Source: Halosimplex amylolyticum (lineage in GTDB: Archaea; Halobacteriota; Halobacteria; Halobacteriales; Haloarculaceae). From it: 64,000 bases of DNA. Position 1 is the stretch's first letter. Every line of letters begins with the position of its first letter. Both the position numbers and the translations under genes were made by a program. Under the pieces are notes generated by a model, which did not search any database, had not been told where the DNA came from, and worked only from the letters and a program-made list of their open reading frames with translations. The stretch covers positions 186,001 to 250,000 of the forward strand of contig NZ_JBLKNW010000005.1 in the NCBI RefSeq assembly GCF_051414035.1. Reading direction: 5' to 3'. Of this stretch, positions 17,008 to 25,872 are shown piece by piece.

Positions 17008-17417
17008 CCGACGCCTCGCCCCAGGGCTCCGACCGACGCCCCGCCCCAGCGCTCCGACCGACGCCCCGCCCCCGCCCCCGCGCGCCGTCCGACCCGCCTC
17101 TCCCTCGCCACCGCTGCCTCCTGCTTTCGACCGGCGCGACGTCGCCTCCGTTCCGGCTCCCCGCCTGTTCCCCCGGCCGTCTCGATGCGACTTTTCAGCC
17201 CTCGTCCTTCGAGGACGATTTCCGCTCGCGATAGTTCACGCGCAGAACGCCGCGCTCCCCGGTACTCCACGGTCTTTCGTATTCTCAAAACTTATAGAAA
17301 TAATTCAAAAATAGTCCGTGGCGGGTTACTGGGTGTTTGGAGTGTGTTCAGAAAACTGAACTGGCATAAAATTTTAGTGGGGATCGATCGTAGCATCGAT
17401 CGAGAGGTGACGAATCG
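17008..17417. other. non-coding stretch: short tandem repeat then AT-rich promoter region
   Basis: Directly after rnr, three imperfect 25-bp units of CGACCGACGCCCCGCCCC type run from about 17008 to 17075. Bases 17278-17312 and 17365-17377 are strongly AT-rich (AATTCAAAAATAG, CATAAAATTTTAG), a plausible promoter for the gene at 17418. No coding pattern. Confidence 0.5.
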
Positions 17418-17654
17418 ATGGCCACCAGAGACAGGACTCGCCCCACGCGGGAGCACAGCATCGCCGACCGCCGACTCTCCCGATACGACCTCCTGTTACT
17501 GGTGATACCCGCGGCGTTCCTGCTGGCGCTCGTGGGGTCGACCGTGTCGTCGATCCCGACGTCGGCGTTCGTGGCGGGCGCGTCCATCGTCGGCGGGCTC
17601 GCCGTCGCCGACGGCCTGTTCGTCAACCCTCCCGGGCGCAGTCGCGGTCGGTAA
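17418..17654 (+). CDS. small membrane protein, unknown function
   Basis: 78 residues with a basic N-terminal third and two hydrophobic helices (about 24-44 and 47-66) ending PPGRSRGR. No family recognised. An AT-rich promoter-like segment lies 40-50 bp upstream, which supports it being a real gene. Confidence 0.55.
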   Translation: MATRDRTRPTREHSIADRRLSRYDLLLLVIPAAFLLALVGSTVSSIPTSAFVAGASIVGGLAVADGLFVNPPGRSRGR

Positions 17655-17902
17655 GTGACGATTGTTCCGAGAGATCGTCCGCACAGCCGTTCTCGCCGAT
17701 ACGTTCTCCCGTCCGTCGAAATCGCCGATCACCCGGTAAGGCGTGCGTTCGCCGATCCCGTCGGTAGGCCGAACCAGTTTGGTGGGCTCTTTATTAAATA
17801 TCTCTCGAACGTACTGTTACGAACGGCTGCCGGCGCTACGGCCCCTGGTGGTCCCCACCGCGGACGCCGCGACCCGAACACACCGGTGAGTTCACCTCAA
17901 TC

Positions 17903-18883
17903 ATGCCAGACAGCGACCAAATCGACACGAGCAAGCAGATCCACAAGCGGACGGGTCGGACGTTCTACGTCGCGACGAAGCTCCTGCCTGAGCGGGTGCG
18001 GGAAGCGACGTACGTCCTCTACGCCTTCTTCCGGGTCGCCGACGAAGTCGTCGACCGGACCGACGACCCCGACCCCGCCGCGCAACGTCGTCGCCTCGAA
18101 TCGATGCGGGCGGCTGCACTGGGCGAGCCCGCCGAGGCGGCCGACCTGCCCGACGACGAGCGGGCGGTACTCGCCGCCTTCCGGTCGCTGGCCGCCGAGA
18201 AGGGCATCGCGGACGACGAGGTCGCGGTGTTCGTCGACGCCATGATACAGGACATCGAGACGGCCCGATACGAGACCTACGCGGACCTCGAAGCGTACAT
18301 GCGCGGGTCGTCGGTCGCCGTCGCGAACATGATGATGGCTGCGATGGAAGTACCCGACGCCGAGCGCGAGCGCGCTCGCCCCCACGCGGCAGCCCTCGCG
18401 GAAGCGTTCCAGCTCACCAACTTCCTGCGTGACGTCCGCGAGGACGTCCACGACTACGGCCGAGTGTACCTCCCGCGGGAGACTCTCGACCGGTACGGCG
18501 TCGCGGAATCGGATCTCGCAGTGGCCAACGTCACCGACGAGTTCGTCGCGGCGATGCGCCACGAACTCCAGCGGACGGAGCGGCGCTACCGCGAGGGAGT
18601 CGCCGGCATCCGACTGCTCCCCGAGGACTGCCAGTTCGGCGTCCTCCTCGCGGCGGTGTTCTACGCCGAGCACCATCGACTGATCCGGGCCCGTGACTAC
18701 GACGTGCTCTCGGAGACCCCCGAACTCGGCCGACTGCGCCGGGGCTACCTGCTCGTCCGGACGTGGGTCCACTGGCGGCGCCACCGCGACCCCGAGGCGA
18801 CCTTCTACGCGGTCAGCGCGATCTCCCGGGGTGGCGAGGGCGACGGCGTCGAGACCGACGGCGCGACGGGCTACGCGGCGTAG
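17903..18883 (+). CDS. crtB: phytoene synthase
   Basis: 326 residues of the squalene/phytoene synthase family. The first Asp-rich motif is FFRVADEVVD (about 47-56), the second is NFLRDVREDVHDYGRVYLP (about 173-191). It condenses two geranylgeranyl diphosphates to phytoene, the first step to bacterioruberin carotenoids in haloarchaea. A TATA-like CTTTATTAAATAT (17789-17801) lies about 100 bp before the ATG, implying a 5' leader. No other carotenoid gene is in the window. Confidence 0.93.
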   Translation: MPDSDQIDTSKQIHKRTGRTFYVATKLLPERVREATYVLYAFFRVADEVVDRTDDPDPAAQRRRLESMRAAALGEPAEAADLPDDERAVLAAFRSLAAEKGIADDEVAVFVDAMIQDIETARYETYADLEAYMRGSSVAVANMMMAAMEVPDAERERARPHAAALAEAFQLTNFLRDVREDVHDYGRVYLPRETLDRYGVAESDLAVANVTDEFVAAMRHELQRTERRYREGVAGIRLLPEDCQFGVLLAAVFYAEHHRLIRARDYDVLSETPELGRLRRGYLLVRTWVHWRRHRDPEATFYAVSAISRGGEGDGVETDGATGYAA

Positions 18884-18961
18884 CGCCGCCCCGGATCGCG
18901 TTCTCGACGACGGTCGCTGTCGCTCTCGGATTTTCGACTGCGAAAAAATCGCGTGGCGAGT

Positions 18962-19552
18962 CTATCGGCCGCGGTTCTCGTTGCTGGAGAGGCTCGGGCG
19001 CGTTCGCTCGGAGCCCTTCCCGCGCTTGTTGAGACCGCGGTTGCGGCGACCGGCGCTGGTGAGGCCGCGCAGCGCGCGGTCGGTGTGCTGGGACTCACAG
19101 ATCCAGTTGAGATCGTCGTCGTTTTCGATCGCGGGGTGTTCGGGGTCGACGAGGATCACTTCGAACCACTTCTGGCTCCCGTCCTGCCCGACCGGGTAGG
19201 AGTTGAGCACGCGAAGGTTCGGGTAGACGCGGGTCGAACGCTCCTCGGCGACGCGCTGGAGGTTCTTCCGGCGGGTGATCCGGGTCACGCCCTGTCGCTT
19301 CGAGCGACGACCGGCCGTGAAGCGCTGCTTGCGGGCGCCGCCCTTGCGGATGCTCGCGCGGACGACCACGACGCCCTGCTTGGCCTTGTAGCCGAGCGAG
19401 CGCGCGCGGTCGAGGCGCGTCGGTCGCTCGATGCGCTCGATGGCGCCTTCCTCGCGCCAGTCCTGTTTTCGCTGCCACTGCAACTCCGCCAGCTTGCCGT
19501 CGTCCGGGTCCTTCCAGGCGTCCCGGATGTAGGTGTAGAAGCTCTTTGCCAT
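18962..19552 (-). CDS. rpl15e: 50S ribosomal protein L15e
   Basis: 196 residues beginning MAKSFYTYIRDAWKDPDDGK, with RPTRLDRARSLGYKAKQGVV, VRASIRKGGARKQR and LNSYPVGQDGSQKWFEVILVDP, which are L15e hallmarks. It is a large-subunit protein found only in archaea and eukaryotes. It is convergent with crtB and divergent from the TrmB-like gene. Confidence 0.97.
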   Translation of the reverse strand: MAKSFYTYIRDAWKDPDDGKLAELQWQRKQDWREEGAIERIERPTRLDRARSLGYKAKQGVVVVRASIRKGGARKQRFTAGRRSKRQGVTRITRRKNLQRVAEERSTRVYPNLRVLNSYPVGQDGSQKWFEVILVDPEHPAIENDDDLNWICESQHTDRALRGLTSAGRRNRGLNKRGKGSERTRPSLSSNENRGR

Positions 19553-19750
19553 GGGTGTTCACCGCCGGGCGTTGCGTGGTTCAATCTCCGGCGACGGTCG
19601 CCGGAAATCACATCCCGACCTGCACAGGCAGGTGCCCGCTGGTGCCCGACCGCCCAGCGAGTTGATTTCGAGTTCCGCGTTCGCGCCCTTAAGGGATCCG
19701 AACTCCCGTCGGCGCGGACGTGTCTCTCGGCCAACTACTGTCACACGTAC

Positions 19751-19770
19751 ATTATTATACGATTGTATTT
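19751..19770 (+). promoter_or_regulatory. TATA region of the TrmB-like regulator gene
   Basis: ATTATTATACGATTGTATTT lies 17-36 bp before the ATG at 19787, in GC-rich surroundings; this spacing fits a leaderless transcript. Confidence 0.6.
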
Positions 19771-19786
19771 TACTCCCAAGGACACG

Positions 19787-20860
19787 ATGGAACGCGAGGA
19801 TCTGCTGGGGGGACTCGAAGACGCGGGGTTGACGTCGTACCAGGCGGAGGCGTACCTGACGCTGCTCGACATGGGGGTGTCGCCGGCGGTCGACGTGGCG
19901 CGGAACTGCTCGATCCCGGTGCCGCGGATCTACGACGTGCTGAACGAACTGGAGCAGATGGGGTACGCGGAGACGCTCGACAGGGAGACGCTGCACGCGC
20001 GGGCCCGCGAGCCGGCGGAGTTCGTGCAGGACCTCCACGAGCGGAGCGACCGGATCTCGGAGGTCGCAGACGAGATCGAGGAGCGCTGGGAGGCGTCGCC
20101 CCTGGGGGACAACAAGATGAACGTGACCAAGCGGGTGGAGACGGTCGTCGACCACGCCGAGGACCTGATCCGCGAGGCCGACTCCAGCGTCGACCTCGCG
20201 CTGACCGACGAGCAGCTGGTGGCCTACGAGCGCGCTCTCGCGGACGCGATGGACAACGACGTGGTCGTCCGGGCGTCGGTCGTCCCGACCGAGGGGGTCG
20301 ACCTCGCGGACCACCCGGTCGCGGACCTGGTGACGGAGATCCGCGAGCGACCGCTCCCCGGCCCGTTCTGCGCGCTCGCGGACAGGACAAGGGCCTGCCT
20401 CGCACCCACGACGCGCATGCCGGAGCCGTACGGGGTCGTCATCGACGACGACATCGTCCCGTTCATCTTCCGCTGGTACTTCCAGACCTGCCTCTGGGAG
20501 GTCTGGGACACGGTCTCGCGGCGACGGCAGGACCAGCCCGTCTACGTCTGCCTGGAGGCGTTCATCAGAGACGTCTACCCCCTCTGGTGGGACGACGCGA
20601 CGATCTCCGTCACCGTCAGGGGGACCGAGACCGACTCCGGACGCGACCGGGAGATCTCGGGCGTCCTCGTGGACGTGCACTACTCCGCAGAGTCCGCGAG
20701 GACTCCGCAGCCACCGACGCTGCTCGAACTCGCGGGACAGGCCACGGTCGCGCTCTGGACGCCGAACGGAACCTGCACGATCGGAAGCTGGGGTGCGCTT
20801 CTAGAAGACCTCGAAGCCCGGCGCGTCACTGTCGATGCCATCGAGTGGCCGGCTCCGTAG
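19787..20860 (+). CDS. TrmB-family sugar-sensing transcriptional regulator
   Basis: 357 residues. The N-terminal winged helix-turn-helix (about 10-75) reads GLTSYQAEAYLTLLDMG, VPRIYDVLNELEQMGYAE, the TrmB-type DNA-binding domain. A helical linker follows (VQDLHERSDRISEVADEIEERW) and then the long C-terminal effector region, as in full-length TrmB proteins that bind sugars. In Halobacterium and Thermococcales such proteins control sugar and gluconeogenic genes. It lies 450 bp upstream of the cellulase operon on the same strand, so it is the best candidate for its regulator. Confidence 0.85.
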   Translation: MEREDLLGGLEDAGLTSYQAEAYLTLLDMGVSPAVDVARNCSIPVPRIYDVLNELEQMGYAETLDRETLHARAREPAEFVQDLHERSDRISEVADEIEERWEASPLGDNKMNVTKRVETVVDHAEDLIREADSSVDLALTDEQLVAYERALADAMDNDVVVRASVVPTEGVDLADHPVADLVTEIRERPLPGPFCALADRTRACLAPTTRMPEPYGVVIDDDIVPFIFRWYFQTCLWEVWDTVSRRRQDQPVYVCLEAFIRDVYPLWWDDATISVTVRGTETDSGRDREISGVLVDVHYSAESARTPQPPTLLELAGQATVALWTPNGTCTIGSWGALLEDLEARRVTVDAIEWPAP

Positions 20861-21314
20861 CGTCCGGTCTGACGCCGTCGTGACGACCGTTCGACGCCGC
20901 GTCCGTCTCTTCTTCCGTGGGGCCACCGCGAGCGTGCGAACGACAGACTACTCTATTCTCGTCCGCGATATTAGTGTCAATGAATAATATAGTGAGTAAT
21001 TATAAACTAATTGTATTAACTGGAGTAAAAATGTCCGCGACCGCTGACGGCACCGGGCGTCTCCCGGTGTCCGCGGGAATTCCCGTCTCGCCGGTTCGAG
21101 ACGGATCGCTTATGTGTCTGAAATTTTACCACGAAATGACGGAATTCGGATATAGTAATTACGAGCAACTTATGTCGTCAATACATGGACTATGGAGCTT
21201 CTATTGTAGGATTCGCTGATGTAGATTATTCTTACCTCTCGGCCTAGAAAAACGTTTTATACCGGTCATACGATGTAGGTGATGCACACCTTCCGGTGTG
21301 TATCGGAGGCAGAA
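20861..21314. promoter_or_regulatory. AT-rich control region of the polysaccharide-hydrolase operon
   Basis: 454 bp without a convincing gene. Bases 20950-21030 and 21115-21275 are far more AT-rich than their surroundings. A TATA-like GTTTTATACC (21254-21263) is placed to start transcription near 21285, and an SD-like GGAGG (21305-21309) precedes the ATG at 21315. The hairpin CACACC-TTCC-GGTGTG (21285-21300) sits at the predicted 5' end of the mRNA. An operator for the TrmB-like protein would be expected here, but I cannot point to one. Confidence 0.6.
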
Positions 21315-23207
21315 ATGACGAACAAACGGCAACCCCCGGAGGGGGGACGAGAGGAATCGCTATCCACGGAGTCGAGCGAGGACGGCGGGGGACCGTCCCG
21401 GCGCGACTTCCTCAAAGGGAGCGCGGCGGTAGGTGCCGTCGCGCTCGGCGTGGGGGCGGGGGCGATCGGGGCGGCCTCGGCGGGCATCCCGACGCCACGG
21501 CTCCACCGCGACGGCAACCTGATCAAGGACCCCGACGGCAACACGGTCACGCTGCGCGGGGTGAACATCGCGGACCCCAAGCGGATCAACGTCACCTCGC
21601 AGGCGCGGGGGAAAGACGCCGTGCAGGTGATCGACATGCTCACCGACGCGAGCAACGGCTGGTACCCGCGGATGATCCGCGTCCCGGTCCAGCCCGTCGA
21701 CATCGGCGAGTACGAGCCCGGCTCCGGCCCGCCGGTCCCGGCGTTCGACCAGACACAGCTGGAGAGTTACCTGACGAACCACCTCGACGAGGTGGTCCAG
21801 CGCTGCGCCGAGCGCGGCGTCTACTGCGTCATCGACTACCACCGCCACCGCGACGTGCAGTGGGCGGAAGGCCAGGACGGCCCGGTCAACACGGCGCTCC
21901 AGGACGAGGTCGACATGTTCTGGGACACCGTCGCGCCGCGGTACGCCGAGGACACGCACGTCCTCTACGAGGTGTACAACGAACCCACCGAACCGGGGAT
22001 GTGGGGGGACCCGACCACCACGCAGTGGGTGGCCGACGTCTGGCAGCTCTGGCTCGAGATGGCCCAGCCCTGGGTCGACACGATCCGGAGCCACGCCGAC
22101 AACCTGATCCTGATGGGGTCGCCCAGCTGGACCCAGAGTCCGGAGGGCGCGCTCGTCGAGGAGTTCGACGGCGAGGACATCGCCTACACCTATCACATCT
22201 ACCCGGGTCACAACTCCAGTCAGAACCAGAACTGGGAGGACGCGTCGAACAACGGCGAGGGGGTCGCCGGCGTCTACGAACAGGCGCCCCTGTTCGTCAC
22301 CGAGTTCGGCTGGGAGGAGAACGGCGGCCAGTACATCGGGGGGACCGACGAGTTCGGCGACGCGTTCCTGGACTTCCTCGAGAAGAGCCCGGCCATCCAC
22401 TGGACCGCCTGGATCGCCGACCCCGTCTGGCGCCCGGTCATGTTCGACCGCCCGTTCGCCGACAACGCGAACGACTCCGTCGGCGACCCGTACAACGGCA
22501 CCGTTCCGGAGGCCTGCTCGGACCTGCCCTGCGAGTGGTCGCTGACCACCGGCAGCGGCCACATGGGCGACGACGTCAAGAACGCCCTCGAACAGTACCG
22601 CAACGACGGGATCCCCGGGGAGGGCACCGCGACCGGTACGCCTACCCCGACGGACACGGACACCGACACCCCGACCGACACCGACACGCCGACCGACACC
22701 GACACGCCGACCGACACTGACACCGACACCCCGACGGACACTGACACGCCGACGGACACCCCGGCGGCCGACGCGCTGGTCGTCGACGACTACGACGGCG
22801 ACCCCGGCTGGTCGAGCCACCGCAACGACCTCGGCGAGTGGTGCGGCGCCGGCTCGTTCGAGAACGGCGGCGGCGAGACTTCGAACGGCGCGCTCGTCCT
22901 GGAGTACGACAACGGCGGCTGGTTCCAGGAGCAGATCAACCAGTCGGTCACGGACTACTCGACGCTCGTGTTCAGCGTCAGCGGCGCCAACGGCGGCGAG
23001 GAGTCAGAGATCCTCTTCGACATGGGCGGCGTCCGCACCATGCTCGCGAACGTCACCGACGATTCGATCGAGACGAGCACGTCCGACGTGACCGTCGACC
23101 TCGACTCTGCGGGCGTCGACCGCTCGTCGTCGTCCATCTCCGTTCGGCTGAACTTCTGGCAGGGTGGCAGTAGCACCCTGGAGATCGACGAGATCCGGCT
23201 CGAATAG
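21315..23207 (+). CDS. GH5 endoglucanase (cellulase) with C-terminal binding-like module
   Basis: 630 residues. Order: leader with Tat signal (SRRDFLKGSAAVGAVALG, about 29-46); GH5 domain (about 55-435) with acid/base E223 in YEVYNEPTE and nucleophile E330 in FVTEFGW; Thr-Pro-Asp linker of TDTPTD repeats (about 440-485); C-terminal beta-rich module (bases 22770-23204, subtype A). It should cleave internal beta-1,4 bonds in cellulose-like glucans outside the cell. ATG 21315 follows an SD GGAGG; an in-frame GTG at 21279 lies before the predicted hairpin and is less likely. First gene of the operon; 31 bp to the next. Confidence 0.9.
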   Translation: MTNKRQPPEGGREESLSTESSEDGGGPSRRDFLKGSAAVGAVALGVGAGAIGAASAGIPTPRLHRDGNLIKDPDGNTVTLRGVNIADPKRINVTSQARGKDAVQVIDMLTDASNGWYPRMIRVPVQPVDIGEYEPGSGPPVPAFDQTQLESYLTNHLDEVVQRCAERGVYCVIDYHRHRDVQWAEGQDGPVNTALQDEVDMFWDTVAPRYAEDTHVLYEVYNEPTEPGMWGDPTTTQWVADVWQLWLEMAQPWVDTIRSHADNLILMGSPSWTQSPEGALVEEFDGEDIAYTYHIYPGHNSSQNQNWEDASNNGEGVAGVYEQAPLFVTEFGWEENGGQYIGGTDEFGDAFLDFLEKSPAIHWTAWIADPVWRPVMFDRPFADNANDSVGDPYNGTVPEACSDLPCEWSLTTGSGHMGDDVKNALEQYRNDGIPGEGTATGTPTPTDTDTDTPTDTDTPTDTDTPTDTDTDTPTDTDTPTDTPAADALVVDDYDGDPGWSSHRNDLGEWCGAGSFENGGGETSNGALVLEYDNGGWFQEQINQSVTDYSTLVFSVSGANGGEESEILFDMGGVRTMLANVTDDSIETSTSDVTVDLDSAGVDRSSSSISVRLNFWQGGSSTLEIDEIRLE

Positions 23208-23238
23208 ACGCGCAACCAACCTACACCCTATCACGACG

Positions 23239-25251
23239 ATGACAGACCACGATTCACGCGACAGCGTCCGATCGACGGGCGAGCCACGAGACAGTGCACA
23301 GTCGACGAACGATTCGACGGGCGACGGCGGCGGGTTCTCCCGGCGGAGCGTCCTGAAGGCGACGGGGGCGGCCGCGCTCACGGCCGGCTTCGCGAACAGC
23401 CTCATGGGATCGGTCGCGGCGGTCGGGATCGACACCCCGCAGCTCCACCGCGACGGCAACCTCCTCCGCGACCCCAGCGACAACCAGGTGATCCTCCGCG
23501 GCGTCAACATCGCGGACCCGGCCCGTTGCGCGCGCAGCTGGCGCGGCAAGGACGCCATGGGCGTCTTCGACAAGGCGACCAACACCGACGAGTCCAACGA
23601 CGGCGGCTGGTACAACCGCATCGTCCGCATCCCGACCCAGCCCCAGGACATCGCAGACGCGGGCACCGGCAGCGTCGGGAGCATGCCGCACAACGACGAC
23701 TGGGGGCCGCTGCTCCCCGGACAGATCGACGAGTCCGACCTGGAGACGTACTTCTCGACGTACGTCGACCCGCTGGTCGACGCCGCCGAGGAGCGCGGGC
23801 TGTACGTGATGATCGACTACCACCGACACTTCCCGATCTTCCACCAGCCCCAGCACGAAGACGACATCGGCGACTACCAGTGCGGCGCCGAGACGTTCCC
23901 GGACGACCTGGGCTTTTGCGGCGAACGCGGCGTCCTCTGGCATTCGGAGGACCAGGCGTCCCAGCTCGACGGCTACACGGAGGAGTACGCGGCCGAGCTC
24001 GACGACGAGCTCCACATGTACTGGAACTTCGTCGCCCCGCGCTACAGCGACCGCTCGCACGTCATCTACGACGTGTACAACGAGCCGACCGGCCCGTACG
24101 CGGGCGACTGGGGCTCCCCGACGGAGCTCCCCTCGACCGGCGAGGAGGGCGAGGGCAACCCCTCGTACGACGCCCCCGAGAACGAGCAGTACTGGGACAT
24201 GTGGGTCGACCGCGCCCAGCCGTGGATCGACACGGTCCGCGAGCACGCCGACAACCTCCTCACGATCGGCTCTCCGCGGTGGAGCCAGCTGACCTACTGG
24301 GCGCCGGGCAACGAGTTCTCCGGCGACGACATCTGCTACACCGGCCACGTCTACACCCACGACGGGATGCGGCCGCTGTCGGACTCGTTCGGCACGCCCG
24401 CCGAGGAGGTCCCGGTGTTCTTCAGCGAGTTCGGCTGGGCCGAGGGCGGCGGCCGCGACGGGTTCAGCTTCCTCGAAGGGACGGCCGACGAGTACGCCGA
24501 CGGCTTCGAGACGTTCATCGAGGAGTACCCGGTCCACCCGATCTGCTGGAACTTCGACCACACCTGGGAACCCTCGTTTTTCGTCCACGAGACGAGCCAG
24601 GACGGCACCTGGGAGATCCACGACTACCAGGCCCGCCCCGGCCAGTGGTGGCAGGAGTTCCTCTACGAACACCGCAACGACGACCTCCCCGGCGACGACG
24701 CGACCGACACTGCGACTGCGACCACGACGGCGCCCGGGACGGCCACGGCCACGCCCACGCCGACGGATACGCCGACCGACACGCCGGACACGCCGACTGA
24801 CACCCCGGCCGCTGATGCACTGGTGGTCAACGACTACGACGGGGATCCCGGCTGGTCGTCCCACCGTAACGACCTCGGCGAGTGGTGCGGCGCCGGCTCG
24901 TTCGAAAACGGCGGCGGCGAAGAGACGGGTGGCGCGCTCGTCCTGGAGTACGACAACGGCGGCTGGTTCCAGGAGCAGATCAACCAGTCAGTCACGGACT
25001 ACTCGACGCTCGTGTTCAGCGTCAGCGGTGCCAACGGCGGCGAGGAGTCAGAGGTCCTCTTCGACATGGGCGGCGTCCGCACTTTGCTGGCGAACGTCAC
25101 CGACGATTCGATCGGGACGAGCACGTCCGACGTAGCGGTCGACCTCGAATCTGCGGGCGTCGATCGCTCGTCGTCGTCGCTGTCGCTGCGCCTGAACTTC
25201 TGGCAGGGAGGCAGTAGCACCCTGGAGATCGAGGGGATCCGACTGGAGTAA
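23239..25251 (+). CDS. GH5 endoglucanase (cellulase) with C-terminal binding-like module
   Basis: 670 residues. Tat signal (SRRSVLKATGAAALTAGF, about 34-51), then a GH5 domain (about 60-480) with acid/base E282 in YDVYNEPTG and nucleophile E397 in FFSEFGW; a long insert with cysteines (CGAETFPDDLGFCGE) precedes the acid/base strand. A Thr/Ala/Pro linker leads to the subtype A module (bases 24814-25248). The catalytic domain is only moderately like the previous gene, while the module is nearly identical to it. Extracellular beta-glucan hydrolysis is inferred. Next gene starts 120 bp on. Confidence 0.9.
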   Translation: MTDHDSRDSVRSTGEPRDSAQSTNDSTGDGGGFSRRSVLKATGAAALTAGFANSLMGSVAAVGIDTPQLHRDGNLLRDPSDNQVILRGVNIADPARCARSWRGKDAMGVFDKATNTDESNDGGWYNRIVRIPTQPQDIADAGTGSVGSMPHNDDWGPLLPGQIDESDLETYFSTYVDPLVDAAEERGLYVMIDYHRHFPIFHQPQHEDDIGDYQCGAETFPDDLGFCGERGVLWHSEDQASQLDGYTEEYAAELDDELHMYWNFVAPRYSDRSHVIYDVYNEPTGPYAGDWGSPTELPSTGEEGEGNPSYDAPENEQYWDMWVDRAQPWIDTVREHADNLLTIGSPRWSQLTYWAPGNEFSGDDICYTGHVYTHDGMRPLSDSFGTPAEEVPVFFSEFGWAEGGGRDGFSFLEGTADEYADGFETFIEEYPVHPICWNFDHTWEPSFFVHETSQDGTWEIHDYQARPGQWWQEFLYEHRNDDLPGDDATDTATATTTAPGTATATPTPTDTPTDTPDTPTDTPAADALVVNDYDGDPGWSSHRNDLGEWCGAGSFENGGGEETGGALVLEYDNGGWFQEQINQSVTDYSTLVFSVSGANGGEESEVLFDMGGVRTLLANVTDDSIGTSTSDVAVDLESAGVDRSSSSLSLRLNFWQGGSSTLEIEGIRLE

Positions 25252-25371
25252 CGGGGGACCGACACTCGAACGCCGGTCGACGGAGACTGATGGGGGAACC
25301 GGACCGTCGGGGGGCGGTCGCCGGCCGACGGATCCGCTCCGAACCGTTCGACCGCGCGAATCACACGATCC

Positions 25372-25872
25372 ATGACACACGACGAACGAGAGCGCGATCG
25401 GGTGGAGGGGGAGCACCCACAGGTTCCCGGAGTGCGAACCGACGGCCGTCTGTCGTCCGTCCCGTCGCCGCCGCTGGCGCTGACGGTCGACGGCACGAAC
25501 GCGGAGACTGTACTGGTCTCGTGGTCGGCGCCGCCCGACGCGGGGGCGTCCGGGGTCGACCGCTACGACGTCACGGTCGACGGCACGAAACGGGGGGAGG
25601 CCGCGCCGGGAACGCGCCGGGTCGCGATCACGGATCTGGCGCCCGACACGACCTACGCCATCGGCGTGGCGGCGGTCGACGAGGAGGGGGAGGCCTCGCC
25701 ACCGATGCGGGCCGAGGTGGCGACGGCGACCCGCGCCGGCGAGACGGCTGCGGACCGACCGCGAGGTCGCTCGACGAGAGCCGAACCGAACAGCGACAGG
25801 ACCGATTCGACTCGCCGGCGGGGGTCGTCCGACGGCCGCTCGGGGAGTCACAGGGGGCGACACGAACCATGA
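25372..25872 (+). CDS. stand-alone fibronectin type III domain protein
   Basis: 166 residues. One fibronectin III domain (about 33-122) reads SPPLALTVDGTNAETVLVSW, VDRYDVTVDGTKRG, ITDLAPDTTYAIGVAAVDEEG, close to the FnIII repeats inside the 27427 enzyme. There is no signal peptide; the tail is Arg/Ser-rich. Its TGA overlaps the ATG of the GH12 gene (ATGA at 25869), which argues for real, coupled translation. It may also be a gene fragment that lost its enzyme. Function unknown. Confidence 0.6.
   Translation: MTHDERERDRVEGEHPQVPGVRTDGRLSSVPSPPLALTVDGTNAETVLVSWSAPPDAGASGVDRYDVTVDGTKRGEAAPGTRRVAITDLAPDTTYAIGVAAVDEEGEASPPMRAEVATATRAGETAADRPRGRSTRAEPNSDRTDSTRRRGSSDGRSGSHRGRHEP

Noticed and set aside
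20917..21219. 100-codon frame in the AT-rich region before the cellulase operon
   Set aside because: Composition is unlike haloarchaeal proteins, no domain is seen, and the region holds promoter-like features.
22620..22765. Non-coding minisatellite in the first cellulase gene
   Set aside because: The repeat is in frame and encodes a Thr-Pro-Asp linker between domains.
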